Source of the DNA: Acidobacteriota bacterium
GTDB taxonomy: Bacteria > Acidobacteriota > Holophagae > Acanthopleuribacterales > Acanthopleuribacteraceae
Assembly: GCA_020637335.1 (NCBI GenBank)
Contig: JACJWC010000005.1
Coordinates: 124,001 to 188,000 of the forward strand
Length of the DNA stretch: 64,000 nt
Direction: 5' to 3'
In this document: in pieces, positions 34,097-43,532 of the stretch
How positions within the stretch are numbered: position 1 is the first letter of the stretch
Layout: every line of letters starts with the position of its first letter
Program-made: the position numbers and the translations under genes
The notes under the pieces: model-generated
Seen by the model: the letters and a program-made list of their open reading frames with translations, nothing else
What the model was told of the DNA's origin: nothing
Database searches by the model: none

Positions 34097-37000
34097 TTAA
34101 AACAACCAACACTCCGCGGCGAATTGAGGTTCGGATGTTGGTCCGGACACGTGGTGCAGAATCCAGACACGCAAGTCAGCGCGCTGGTCTTTTTTGGCTA
34201 AACGCAAGGCTTGGCTAGCCCAGCTCCGGCGCTGTGATTTTGGGATTTGAGAGGCCTTGGCTTTGCCAATCAGGTTGAGCAAGGGATAGAGCTGTTCGCG
34301 CGACCCCAATTGATTGAGCATTTCCAACGCTTTTTCCCAGCGCGAAAAGGCCAATTCACGTCGATTATGGGCAAAATCCAGGCAGGCTAACCCGTTCATA
34401 CTGCGCGCCACTCCATAACGATTACCCAACTCTTCAAACAATTGCATCGCCTGCTGATAGCCAAGCTCAGCCGCCTGATTTTCACCCTGACACAGGCAAA
34501 GATCTGCTTTACCGATCCAGTAGTCGGCAATACCGTGTGCATCGGCGATGCGTTCATAAGCTGCGCGGGCGCATTCCAGGCTTTGGGTGACCTCATTTAA
34601 TAAGCCGCAGCGGCGCTGACAATCAGCTAAACCCCAAGCCGAGGCGGCAAGAGCATGGTCCTGGCCAATATTTTCGCTGCGTTTGATACAGGCCCGATAG
34701 GTGTCAAGTGCTTCGTTGAGTTGGTTCATTTTGCGCTGAACATCGCCCACCAAGCGCATTGCTTCGCAGATCAGGTCCTCAGCCACCGGTGGGTCAAAGG
34801 GGATCAATGCGCTTTGGGCTAAGGTCATGGTTCGGTTCAGTCGGCCTTGGTGCAAATGCACCCGGGCCATGAGGATGCGTCCTTCAACCCAGGCATTGCG
34901 CATTGGGTCGCGCCCCAGAGTGTCAATCAGAGATTCGCGCCTTTCCAAAAGGTACAGTGCGGAAGCATAGCCACTGGTTTCGCGCTGTTCTCGAGCTGCG
35001 ACCAAAAAAAATTCGATCGCCTGATGGGGTTGATCCGCGCCTTGAAAATGATAGGCCAGCTTTTCGGCTATGCCGCGTTTATCGCGCTGCTTGAGCAGGA
35101 CCTGAGCACAGAAACCATGCCATCGTTGATGGCGGCCAGCGGCAATGGCTTGGCGTTCAACGCTTTCGCGCAACATATCATGGGCAAATCGAAATCCGCT
35201 CGGTTCCGATATCCATAAATCGCATTCTTGAAGGCGTTCCACTAATGAAGGTGGATTTGGAATATTGGCCACCTGACATACTTCATCCCATGTACCCACA
35301 TTGAATTGGCTGCCTAAAAATGCTGCCAACTCCACGGCAAACCAGGACGACTCTGGCTGGCCTTTCAAAGCGCGGGCCAGATAATCGCGCCAAATTTGGT
35401 GCAAGTTATCGGGTAATTCGGGCATTTGCAAACCGCTCAAAGCGAAGCCGGTCTCCGATGGCACCAATAGACCGCGTTGAATCCAATCGCCGATTAGGCG
35501 CAAGGTGAACAGCGGGTTTCCCGAGGTTCGGGCCAAGAGTCGACTATGCAATTCCGGATTTAGCGGGATTAATTGGTGGAGCAGATTTTGATGTTCTTTT
35601 TCGGTCAGTGGTCCGAGGTGTAATACGGTAGGCGCTATTTCGGCCTGCACTTGTTCTAAAAGAAAACGTTCCTGCGGACGGTTGATTAAGCCTTCACTGC
35701 GAACCGTACCCACAAAAAGGACGGGTAATTGCCGAAATTCAGAAAAGAACTCGCGCAAAAACAATAAGCCATCGGCGCCCCAATGCAAATTGTCGAGCAA
35801 CACGACGACCGGTTTGGATTGGCAGAAGTGAGCGATACATTGAATCATAAAGGCATATCGTTCATGCGGTTGAAGCGGTCGCCATAACGGGTTGGCGCCG
35901 GCCATACTGCCAGGCGCCAGCCACTCCACCCAAGACAACCAGGCATTCTCGTTTTCAAGCAAACCTGCCAAGCGGAACTTCCCGTGGTTGAGCAGGGCAA
36001 GCCCCTCAAGCCCTGAGCTGTTGATTTTTTTGTGGATGGCCTGAGCCAGCCCTTCCATTGGCGCAGGGTTCTCATTGAACTGAACGCGCAATGCTTGGCC
36101 ATGGCCCAGCTCTTCCAGATCCTCACCCAACCATTCCGCCAATTTAGTTTTACCCACGCCGGCCGGGCCATCCAACAATACTAAATGCGGTTTTTGGTTT
36201 TGGGCGACCGTGGCAAATAGATCTCGCAGTACTTCGCGCTCCTGAGCCCGTCCGACAAGCGGGATATGGCGCAGACCGACCAGGTTCAGACCCGATTCAG
36301 ACAGTGGCGCTTTCGGCAAAGAGCGGGACCGCCCGCGCCTATCCGTGCCAAACAAATGCAATAAGTCATTTAAGGCATCCGAAGCGGCAGGGAATCGGGT
36401 GCGAAAGTCCTTAGCCAAATTTTTACGCAACCAGGCTTCAAAGTCTTTTGGGACGGGAAATTGAGGGTTTAAGGGCGGTGGGGGTTCATGCAGGTGCGCG
36501 TGAATCAGTTGGAACAGGGAGCGGTTGCTAAATACAGGTTGGCCTGACACCCATTCCCAAACAAAACACGCCAGACTGTAAAGATCCGTCCACGGCCCGC
36601 AATCGCGGTTACGCGACTCAAATTGTTCTGGCGCCATGTATCGGGGGGTGCCGCCAGAACTGCTGTGCTGATCAAGTCCCTCAGGTGCAGAAAAGATCTG
36701 AGCCAACCCAAAATCAACTAATTTTAAGGTTTTTTCACGACCAAATTGTAGGATGTTGGAGGGTTTCAGGTCGCGATGGGTAATGCCGCGCGCATGGGCA
36801 TGGCTCAACCCTTCCAAAATCGGCACCAAATAGTTCAGCAATGTTTCGGCGTTTTGAGGGGGATGGGTTAATAATGGTGAATCGGGATTGGCCAGTTCCA
36901 TGACCATATACGGGGTATCTGCGACCAGATGACCGCCACTCGCCAATTCATGCGATTTGTTTAAATGGCCATAATCGTATACATGCACCACGTGGCGGTG

Positions 37001-37198
37001 GTTCAGTGCCGAAACAGCCTGAATTTCGCGAAAAAACGCCGCCCGTTTCTCCGGATCAATCGAGCCATGAAATGGCAACAGTTTAATCGCAACCGCTTCC
37101 CTTTGTTTGATGTGTTCGCCCAGCCAAACCACGCCCATCCCGCCGCTGGCCAAAGGTTTTTTTAATGTATAGGCACCGACGATGGGATAGCTGGACAT
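34097..37198 (-). CDS. Ser/Thr protein kinase with AAA ATPase and TPR repeats
   Basis: About 1033 residues. Residues 1-270 form a Hanks-type kinase with the catalytic Lys in AVAIKLL (about K39), HRDLKPSN at 141-148 and DFGLAQ at 162-167; the glycine loop is loose (LASGGMGVVW). An AAA ATPase follows, with Walker A DGPAGVGKTK and Walker B-like VVLLDNLHWG. The last 300 residues are tetratricopeptide-type helical repeats. No transmembrane helix or DNA-binding domain is evident. Such kinases, common in myxobacteria and Acidobacteriota, are large signalling hubs. I chose the ATG at 37198; the upstream TTG at 37228 overlaps the previous gene. Confidence 0.9.
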   Translation of the reverse strand: MSSYPIVGAYTLKKPLASGGMGVVWLGEHIKQREAVAIKLLPFHGSIDPEKRAAFFREIQAVSALNHRHVVHVYDYGHLNKSHELASGGHLVADTPYMVMELANPDSPLLTHPPQNAETLLNYLVPILEGLSHAHARGITHRDLKPSNILQFGREKTLKLVDFGLAQIFSAPEGLDQHSSSGGTPRYMAPEQFESRNRDCGPWTDLYSLACFVWEWVSGQPVFSNRSLFQLIHAHLHEPPPPLNPQFPVPKDFEAWLRKNLAKDFRTRFPAASDALNDLLHLFGTDRRGRSRSLPKAPLSESGLNLVGLRHIPLVGRAQEREVLRDLFATVAQNQKPHLVLLDGPAGVGKTKLAEWLGEDLEELGHGQALRVQFNENPAPMEGLAQAIHKKINSSGLEGLALLNHGKFRLAGLLENENAWLSWVEWLAPGSMAGANPLWRPLQPHERYAFMIQCIAHFCQSKPVVVLLDNLHWGADGLLFLREFFSEFRQLPVLFVGTVRSEGLINRPQERFLLEQVQAEIAPTVLHLGPLTEKEHQNLLHQLIPLNPELHSRLLARTSGNPLFTLRLIGDWIQRGLLVPSETGFALSGLQMPELPDNLHQIWRDYLARALKGQPESSWFAVELAAFLGSQFNVGTWDEVCQVANIPNPPSLVERLQECDLWISEPSGFRFAHDMLRESVERQAIAAGRHQRWHGFCAQVLLKQRDKRGIAEKLAYHFQGADQPHQAIEFFLVAAREQRETSGYASALYLLERRESLIDTLGRDPMRNAWVEGRILMARVHLHQGRLNRTMTLAQSALIPFDPPVAEDLICEAMRLVGDVQRKMNQLNEALDTYRACIKRSENIGQDHALAASAWGLADCQRRCGLLNEVTQSLECARAAYERIADAHGIADYWIGKADLCLCQGENQAAELGYQQAMQLFEELGNRYGVARSMNGLACLDFAHNRRELAFSRWEKALEMLNQLGSREQLYPLLNLIGKAKASQIPKSQRRSWASQALRLAKKDQRADLRVWILHHVSGPTSEPQFAAECWLF

Positions 37199-37203
37199 GC
37201 TGG

Positions 37204-38799
37204 TTAATCCGAATAACGCCAGGGCCAACGGCTGAGTTGGTCGCGGATCAGGTCCAGGTTTGGAACCACACCGCCTTCAGCAACAAATTGTTCCATAAGC
37301 ATGGTTCCCGCCCACTGGCCCAATAAAAGGGCGAAATGACGGGCCTCCGCTTCCAGTTCGGGCTGCTGTCCAACCTGGTTCACCCACGATTCCATTTGGT
37401 CAAGCAAGCGCTCGCCATAAGGATAGCGGGTCTTCAGGGCCGGGTCGCTCAGAAATTCGCGAAGATCCGGCCATGCTTGGTCCTTGATTAGCGCCCGCAC
37501 CATATCCAAACTCAAGATGTTGGTGGTCCCTTCCCAAATGGGCAGCACTTGAGCATTTCGCAACAACCGCGGCAACCCCGAATCCTCAATGTAGCCCGTT
37601 CCTCCGAGGCATTCCAATCCTTCTGAAACGACCTGCACACATTGTTTGGCCGTAAATAGTTTGGCTACCGGGGTCAAAACACGTAGAAGTTTTTGTTGAG
37701 ATTCTGATGCCAAACCACACGCCTCCCGGCCCTGCCAAATGGCCAATTCCATGCTGAGAAAAAAGCAAAGCGTGGTCGCCGCTTCCATATTCACCAAGGT
37801 ACGTTGATGCAAGGGATGCTCTGAAATAGGTTTCCCAAACGCAAATCGCACCCGTGAATAGGCCTGCGAAACAGCCAATGCCTCTCTCATATAACCTACG
37901 GCACAAATCGCGTTATAGATCCGCGTAATGTTAAATAGGGTGGCAATTCGGGCGACGCCCTTGCCTTCCCCACCCACCAACTTAGCCGGGACTCCGTTTA
38001 ACTTCAATTCCGCCGTAGGCAACGCTCGGGTGCCCAGTTTATCCTTGAGCCGCAGGACTTCGATTCCGTCTAATTGGCCCTCGCCATTGCGCAATTGGAC
38101 AAAAAACAAACTTAATCCTTTGCTCCCTTCAGCCGCCCCTTCTGGACGGGCCAAGGTAAAGGCAATTTCGCTGGTAGTCGCCGAAGAAAACCATTTTGTG
38201 CCATACAGGCGCCAGGTGGAACCATCCCATACAGCTCGCGTTTCAGATTGTCCTACATCTGACCCGCCAATGCGTTCAGTCATCCATTGGCCCGAAGTCC
38301 AAAATTGATCGGCATGACGGGTAACCAGGTGGGGAAAAACGCGTTCGCGCAACGTGTCGTCACCGTGAACTTCAATCAAGCGGGCAGCGCCATCGGTCAT
38401 GGCCAATGGGCACGAAAAAATGGCCGAATAGGGGTGGTAAATCAAAAGTTTGGCCATTTGCACAAGCCGGCTCCACTCGCCAAAACGCCGTTCGTAGGCT
38501 TCCGCAACAACGCCCTCTTCAGCCGCGATTGCGCCCAACCGGTTCCAGGCGGGAGAAACACGAATTTCATCCACACGGCGACCCCAAGGATCAAAGGGGA
38601 TGTGGCGCGGCACGTCCCGCTCGGCTTCCAATGCCAATGCGGCCATCTCTCCAACCGCGCGATCGCTGAGATGGACCAGTTCGCGATGAACCCAGTCAAA
38701 ATAGGCCTGTGGTAACCGTTGTTTTAAATAAAAAAACAGCAGATCGGTATCTTGATAAGGGGAATGTTGCAGCGGTTCGGTTTGAAAAAATTCGGCCAT
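37204..38799 (-). CDS. Acyl-CoA dehydrogenase, AidB-like
   Basis: 531 residues, longer than the usual 380 because of an N-terminal extension, as in AidB. The FAD/acyl-CoA blocks are clear: TERIGGSDVGQSE, YGTKWFSSATTSE, RVRFAFGKPISEHPL and LGGTGYIEDSGLPRL, then PIWEGTTNILSLD. AidB itself protects DNA and has weak activity, so a catabolic role is likely but unproven. The start at 38799 lies behind GGAGGT. It is divergent from a MATE gene and is followed five bases later by the Ser/Thr kinase gene. Confidence 0.9.
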   Translation of the reverse strand: MAEFFQTEPLQHSPYQDTDLLFFYLKQRLPQAYFDWVHRELVHLSDRAVGEMAALALEAERDVPRHIPFDPWGRRVDEIRVSPAWNRLGAIAAEEGVVAEAYERRFGEWSRLVQMAKLLIYHPYSAIFSCPLAMTDGAARLIEVHGDDTLRERVFPHLVTRHADQFWTSGQWMTERIGGSDVGQSETRAVWDGSTWRLYGTKWFSSATTSEIAFTLARPEGAAEGSKGLSLFFVQLRNGEGQLDGIEVLRLKDKLGTRALPTAELKLNGVPAKLVGGEGKGVARIATLFNITRIYNAICAVGYMREALAVSQAYSRVRFAFGKPISEHPLHQRTLVNMEAATTLCFFLSMELAIWQGREACGLASESQQKLLRVLTPVAKLFTAKQCVQVVSEGLECLGGTGYIEDSGLPRLLRNAQVLPIWEGTTNILSLDMVRALIKDQAWPDLREFLSDPALKTRYPYGERLLDQMESWVNQVGQQPELEAEARHFALLLGQWAGTMLMEQFVAEGGVVPNLDLIRDQLSRWPWRYSD

Positions 38800-38875
38800 A
38801 ATCCACCTCCAGCCCCATTGTATGATGCATAAGTTGTTCATTCCAGGACAGAACCGCCGGGAGGCTTGGCTTCAA

Positions 38876-40189
38876 ATGAATTCCCCTTCATTTTCTCAAA
38901 AACGGTTTTGGGCGCTCGCTGTTCCCAATATCCTGGCCAACCTGTCCGTTCCGTTTGCCGGACTCATCGATATCGGGTTTCTGGGCCATTTACCTGAGGT
39001 GACTGCGCTCTCAGGTATCGCATTGGGAACCGTTTTTTTTGACTATTGTTACTGGACATTCGGTTTTTTGCGAATGGGTACAACCGGATTGGCGGCCCAA
39101 GCCTTTGGCCGTGATCAGTCTGATGAATTGCGCTGGATCTGGCAAAGAGGCTTACTCCTGGCTTTTGCCATTGGAGGATTACTCCTCCTTTTCAGACAAC
39201 CCATTATTCAGGCAGCCCTCTTCTTATTGCAGGGCGATCCAGAGACAGAATCGCAGGCCTTTGCCTATATTTCAGCTCGAATTTGGGGTGCTCCGTGCGC
39301 CCTGACCGGCTATGTCTGCATGGGCTGGTTAATGGCCACCCAAAGGGCGCGGTCCACCTTGGTTCTTGCCTTGGTGTTAAACGGAGGCAATGCGGTATTA
39401 GATTATTGGTTTATCGTCCATTTGGGCTGGGGCATTCGGGGCGCGGGTTGGGCCACGGCTCTTTCTGAAGCGGCTGCCAGCATTATGGGATTGGTTTGGG
39501 TAGGGCGCGCTGTGGCCCAACTGGATCGCACTCAGCATGCCGGCTTTTGGAATCCGCACAAGTGGTGGGAAACGTTGAGTTTGAATCGCGACATTACCAT
39601 CCGAACCTTTTGCCTGATCAGTGCCTTTGCGGTCTTCAATAACCTATCTGCGCTGCTGGGCCATCTGATATTGGCCGCCAATGCACTAATCCTGAAGCTG
39701 CTTTCCACTGTGGCCTTTTTTATTGATGGTTTGGCCTTTGCGGTTGAAGCTCTGGCAGGTTCAGCATTTGGGAAAAAGGACACCAAACAGGTCAAAACAA
39801 TCCTCATGTATGCCTTTCGCAGCAATGCCATTCTGGTGTTGGTTTCCATCATCGGACTGGCCCTATTTGCCAATTCCGTCCTTTGGATCCTGACAGACCA
39901 TCAGGCCGTTGTAGAACAGGCCATGCGCTTCATTCCTTGGCTGTTGGCTTTGATCGTTTTTTCGAGCTTTGCTTACATTTTAGATGGTTACTTTATCGGC
40001 ATATCAGCCGGAAAGGTCTTGCGGACCAGCATGCTTTGGTCATTAATCGCAGGCTTTTTGCCCCTAGCTGGATTGGGCATTTTCCTGGAGTCCAACCACC
40101 TTTTATGGGCGGCTTTTTTCAGTTTTATGGTCTGGCGCGCCTTATCCTTGTGGCGCAAGGTGAGCCCGTCCCTGATGCCACCCGAATAA
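38876..40189 (+). CDS. MATE-family efflux transporter, DinF-like
   Basis: About 437 residues with twelve hydrophobic segments. The family pattern is visible near the N-terminus (NILANLSVPFAGLIDIGFLGHL) and repeated in the second half. MATE proteins export cationic drugs or metabolites using Na+ or H+; the substrate here is unknown. I chose the ATG at 38876, with GGGAGG 11 bases upstream; the first ATG at 38822 has no ribosome site and would add 18 unrelated residues. Confidence 0.9.
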   Translation: MNSPSFSQKRFWALAVPNILANLSVPFAGLIDIGFLGHLPEVTALSGIALGTVFFDYCYWTFGFLRMGTTGLAAQAFGRDQSDELRWIWQRGLLLAFAIGGLLLLFRQPIIQAALFLLQGDPETESQAFAYISARIWGAPCALTGYVCMGWLMATQRARSTLVLALVLNGGNAVLDYWFIVHLGWGIRGAGWATALSEAAASIMGLVWVGRAVAQLDRTQHAGFWNPHKWWETLSLNRDITIRTFCLISAFAVFNNLSALLGHLILAANALILKLLSTVAFFIDGLAFAVEALAGSAFGKKDTKQVKTILMYAFRSNAILVLVSIIGLALFANSVLWILTDHQAVVEQAMRFIPWLLALIVFSSFAYILDGYFIGISAGKVLRTSMLWSLIAGFLPLAGLGIFLESNHLLWAAFFSFMVWRALSLWRKVSPSLMPPE

Positions 40190-40220
40190 CACCATTTAAT
40201 TTATTGGGTTCCATTCTTGG

Positions 40221-40679
40221 TCAACGCTTTTGCAAGTGCTCCAAAAAGGCATCAACGCCCTGCTCGACCAGTTGGAAAACATGGATAAAGGCATTCAAGT
40301 CATCATAGTAGGGATCTGGCACATCCTGGTCGGGATGGTCTGGGTGCCATTTGAGGAAAAGTGCGGTTTGCGCGCGAGCGTCGCGAGGTTTCATCCGCTC
40401 AATGCGCTGTAAATGACCGCGATCCATGGCCAGAATCCAATCAAAGGTTTGAAAATCCTCGTGCTGAATCTGACGCGCACGCAGGTTTCTTAAATCAATC
40501 CCGAATCGGTTCGCCACGTGGATGGTACGCGAATCTGGCGGTTCACCAATATGGTAGGCGTGGGTGCCCGCCGAATCGATTTGCCAATCCAACTGCTGGG
40601 CTGCTACCCGAGCCCGCGCAATACCATCCGCCGTGGGTGAACGACAAATGTTTCCGGTACACACAAATAAAATTTTCAC
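40221..40679 (-). CDS. Low-molecular-weight protein tyrosine phosphatase
   Basis: 152 residues, the normal size. The P-loop CTGNICRS at residues 7-14 holds the nucleophilic Cys 7 and Arg 13, and the general-acid Asp is in DVPDPYYDD. The start overlaps the end of the yhhQ-like gene (four bases), so the two are co-transcribed. The target could be a tyrosine kinase of polysaccharide export or a small arsenate/phosphate-type substrate; the sequence does not decide. Confidence 0.95.
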   Translation of the reverse strand: MKILFVCTGNICRSPTADGIARARVAAQQLDWQIDSAGTHAYHIGEPPDSRTIHVANRFGIDLRNLRARQIQHEDFQTFDWILAMDRGHLQRIERMKPRDARAQTALFLKWHPDHPDQDVPDPYYDDLNAFIHVFQLVEQGVDAFLEHLQKR

Positions 40680-41365
40680 GGACCGGCCTCGCCGGCCTCG
40701 ATCCTGCGCTCGGTTTCGGCCGAAATGTCTTTAAATAGGTGCGCACCCAGATAGAAAAACGGGGTGTCGACCAATGCGATGATCATCTTGAAGACGTAAC
40801 TGCTGACCATCAACTTGACCAAATTGTTAAAGGGCAAGGTTCCGCCAAAAAGAATAGCGACCACCAAAACTGTGTCCACTATTTGGCTCACCAAGGTGGA
40901 AGCGTTATTGCGCAACCATAAATGTTTGCCTTTGGTCAGATCTTTCCAGAAATGAAAGAGCCGAACATCGCAGAGTTGGGCAACCAGATAAGCCACCATG
41001 CTGGCCAGGATTGCTCGGGCACTTTGGCCAAAAACGGCCAGAAGGTGGGCCTGTACAAGCTCGGGATCCGCCTGAACGTGGGAAACCGGCAGAGCTTTGG
41101 CCACCTGAATCATGATCAGCATAAATACACTCACCATGAACCCGGCATAAACAACATGATCCGCCCGTTTCTTACCGTAGAGCTCGCTGATCAGATCAGT
41201 GCACAAAAAGGTGATGGGATAGGGAATGATCCCGGCAATCAGCGGGGTGAGCCCCACAAAAGGCAGGGGGATATCAAACAGTTTAAAGACAAACATGTTG
41301 CAAACCAACAGGCTGGCTAAAAACAGGGCACACAGGTAGAGATAGACACGTTCGTAGCGACTCAT
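40676..41365 (-). CDS. Queuosine precursor transporter, YhhQ family
   Basis: 229 residues with six hydrophobic segments. Family features include LLVCNMFVFKLFDI at the N-terminus, YPITFLCTDLISELYGKKRA in the middle and NNASTLVSQIVDTVL late. YhhQ imports preQ0/preQ1 for tRNA queuosine synthesis. No queuosine-pathway enzyme is in the window. It forms a two-gene operon with the phosphatase. Confidence 0.9.
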   Translation of the reverse strand: MSRYERVYLYLCALFLASLLVCNMFVFKLFDIPLPFVGLTPLIAGIIPYPITFLCTDLISELYGKKRADHVVYAGFMVSVFMLIMIQVAKALPVSHVQADPELVQAHLLAVFGQSARAILASMVAYLVAQLCDVRLFHFWKDLTKGKHLWLRNNASTLVSQIVDTVLVVAILFGGTLPFNNLVKLMVSSYVFKMIIALVDTPFFYLGAHLFKDISAETERRIEAGEAGP

Positions 41366-41502
41366 AGGGCCCCATTCTCCGCACAGACAGCATTTACATC
41401 AAGAGAATTTTGACAAAAAGTAAACATCGATCGAGTTGGTACGTATCGTGCTATCATCGTGCGTTTGACTGGAAAACACCCGAATTTCACCAGGGAGTGA
41501 AC

Positions 41503-42762
41503 ATGTTTCTTTTGCTTTTTATGCTTCTCAGTCCTCACCGGGACTCTGAAAATGTCAACTTGGCATCCTTTGAGCGCGTCTGGCAAATTATTCAGGAAAA
41601 ACACTGGGATCTGGCCGCGACCGGCGTGGATTGGAATCAGATCCATACGGAGTATTTGCCCCGTGCGCAAAAAGCAAAATCTCACGGCGAAATGCGGGAG
41701 ATAATTGAAGAAATGATCGGTCGACTCGGTCAAACCCATTTTGGCCTGTTGGGCGGCCAATCCTTCTCCTCCATCGACAACCTCAAATATGAAGCCAAAG
41801 CTGGCGCTTCTGAGTTGGGTTGGGAAGTGCGCCGGGTTGGGGATGGCATCTTTGTGACCCGCATCGACCCTCAAGGTGAAGCCTATGAAAAAGGCGTGCG
41901 TTTGGGTAGCCAAATCCTGCAAATTGGTCCGGTCAAGGCCGAGCAGATCCTGACCGCAGTCGATGCCGCCTATGCCAATTCCCATCAACGCGGGCTTTAC
42001 ACCGTGCGAACCTTAAACGAATTTGTCCACCACAGCGTGGGAAGCTCAATTACTTACCAAATCCTGTTGCCTGGGCAAGATCAGCCTTCTTCCATTGCAT
42101 TTGACAATGCAAAAAGCATCCAACTCACTTCATATTTCCCCAACATGCCGCCCATGCATTACCAATTTGAGAAAAAGCTGATTGAGGACAAGTGGGCCTA
42201 CGTCACTTTTAATTTGTTCCTTCAGCCGCTTATTCAGGATTTTCCCAATGCCTTGAGTAGCATGCCTGAAAATCAAGGGTTAATCATCGATTTGCGCGGC
42301 AATCCAGGTGGATTGGGTTGGTTAGCCAATGGTATTGCCGGTTATTTGATCGCCGAGCGCGGTCAGAAATTAGGCACCATGCAAGCCAAAGAAGGCACTC
42401 TGAACTTCTTCATCGCGCCGCGCCCCAATCGCTATGAAAAACCAGTAGCCATTCTGATTGATGAGGCTTCGGCTTCAACCTCGGAAATTTTGGCGCAAGG
42501 TCTAAAGGACTTAAAAAGAGCCAGGATTTTTGGCACCAACAGTGCCGGTGCGGCCCTGCCCAGCTTTATCGAAACGCTTCCCAACGGCGACCGTTTCCAG
42601 TACGCCTTTGGCAACTACACCAGCATTGGTGGCGTTGAAATTGAAGGCAAAGGCGTAGCCCCTGATGAAACAACACCGCATACCCTGACCAGTATGTCTC
42701 ATAGCCATGACGCCACTTTGGACGCGGCAGTGACCTGGTTAAAAACCCAAACCATACGTTAA
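41503..42762 (+). CDS. S41-family peptidase (tail-specific protease type)
   Basis: 419 residues from the ATG at 41503 behind AGGGAG, with a short hydrophobic N-terminus suggesting export. Residues about 100-200 are a PDZ-like domain, followed by the S41 core with LIIDLRGNPGG and the catalytic Ser in DEASASTSEIL; the partner Lys is probably in RARIFGTNSAG or nearby. It resembles C-terminal processing or tricorn-core proteases. The next gene follows 15 bases later, and both lie upstream of dusA in one run. Confidence 0.9.
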   Translation: MFLLLFMLLSPHRDSENVNLASFERVWQIIQEKHWDLAATGVDWNQIHTEYLPRAQKAKSHGEMREIIEEMIGRLGQTHFGLLGGQSFSSIDNLKYEAKAGASELGWEVRRVGDGIFVTRIDPQGEAYEKGVRLGSQILQIGPVKAEQILTAVDAAYANSHQRGLYTVRTLNEFVHHSVGSSITYQILLPGQDQPSSIAFDNAKSIQLTSYFPNMPPMHYQFEKKLIEDKWAYVTFNLFLQPLIQDFPNALSSMPENQGLIIDLRGNPGGLGWLANGIAGYLIAERGQKLGTMQAKEGTLNFFIAPRPNRYEKPVAILIDEASASTSEILAQGLKDLKRARIFGTNSAGAALPSFIETLPNGDRFQYAFGNYTSIGGVEIEGKGVAPDETTPHTLTSMSHSHDATLDAAVTWLKTQTIR

Positions 42763-42777
42763 ACGCGAGGAGAGAAA

Positions 42778-43530
42778 ATGCAGTATTTATTTCCCATTTT
42801 GGTGGGATTCCTTTTTAATTGTTCAGCCACCCAAACCCCCAAACCTGTTGCACCCAGCGCCCAAAAATCCGGTCCCAATGTCGAAGACATTCTCGATCGG
42901 GCCGCTGCTGCTCGCCTGGAAGGCATCAATCAGGAAGATTTAAAAACCGTTGCCATGAAAGGCGTGATTCAAATGCCCCAAGGCATGACGGCCCAATTCC
43001 AAGCCCTGGCCAAAGATGGCAGTAAATACAACCTCTCGACCGAAGTGGCTGGCATGAAAGTCGAATTGATTTCGGATGGCAAAGATGTCTATGAAAATAA
43101 CCCCATGATCGGTCCGCGTTTATTGCAAGGCGAGGAATTGGCCTACAACCTGAACGAGGCCAACTTCAAACGCGATATTAACTGGCGCCAAAACTACACC
43201 AGCTATCAACTCCTCGGCGAAGAAAGCATTAATGGCCGGTCCGCCTACAAAATTCTGCTCACGACCAAAGAAGGTTTTGAAGTTACCAACTTTTACGATA
43301 AAGAGAATTATCAGGTCCTGCGTGCCGATATGGTCGTCAAGGGAGAAATGGGCACCATCCCGACCATTATGTACTTTTCCAATTACGAAAATGTGAATGG
43401 ATTGGTCATGCCCAAAACCACAACGACGGAAGTCATGAGCCACAAAATGGTCATGCAAGTCCAAGAAGTAACTGTGAATGGCGAGATTCCCGATGAATCC
43501 TTTAGCATCCCTGCGGAGATGAAACAGTAA
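42778..43530 (+). CDS. LolA-like outer-membrane lipoprotein-sorting-type protein
   Basis: 250 residues. The N-terminus MQYLFPILVGFLFNCSA looks like a lipoprotein signal, although Asn before the Cys is unusual for a lipobox. The body is a run of beta strands (GVIQMPQGMTAQF, ISDGKDVYENNP, YKILLTTKEGFEVTNFYDKENYQVLRAD in pieces) as in the LolA/LolB or MucB-like fold. It lies between the S41 protease and dusA with gaps of 15 and two bases, so it is probably co-expressed with both. The function is unknown. Confidence 0.75.
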   Translation: MQYLFPILVGFLFNCSATQTPKPVAPSAQKSGPNVEDILDRAAAARLEGINQEDLKTVAMKGVIQMPQGMTAQFQALAKDGSKYNLSTEVAGMKVELISDGKDVYENNPMIGPRLLQGEELAYNLNEANFKRDINWRQNYTSYQLLGEESINGRSAYKILLTTKEGFEVTNFYDKENYQVLRADMVVKGEMGTIPTIMYFSNYENVNGLVMPKTTTTEVMSHKMVMQVQEVTVNGEIPDESFSIPAEMKQ

Positions 43531-43532
43531 CC

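Noticed and set aside
41362..41988. A 208-codon open frame on the minus strand upstream of the yhhQ-like gene
   Set aside because: It is antisense to the start of the S41 protease gene, which has a good start and protein family match.
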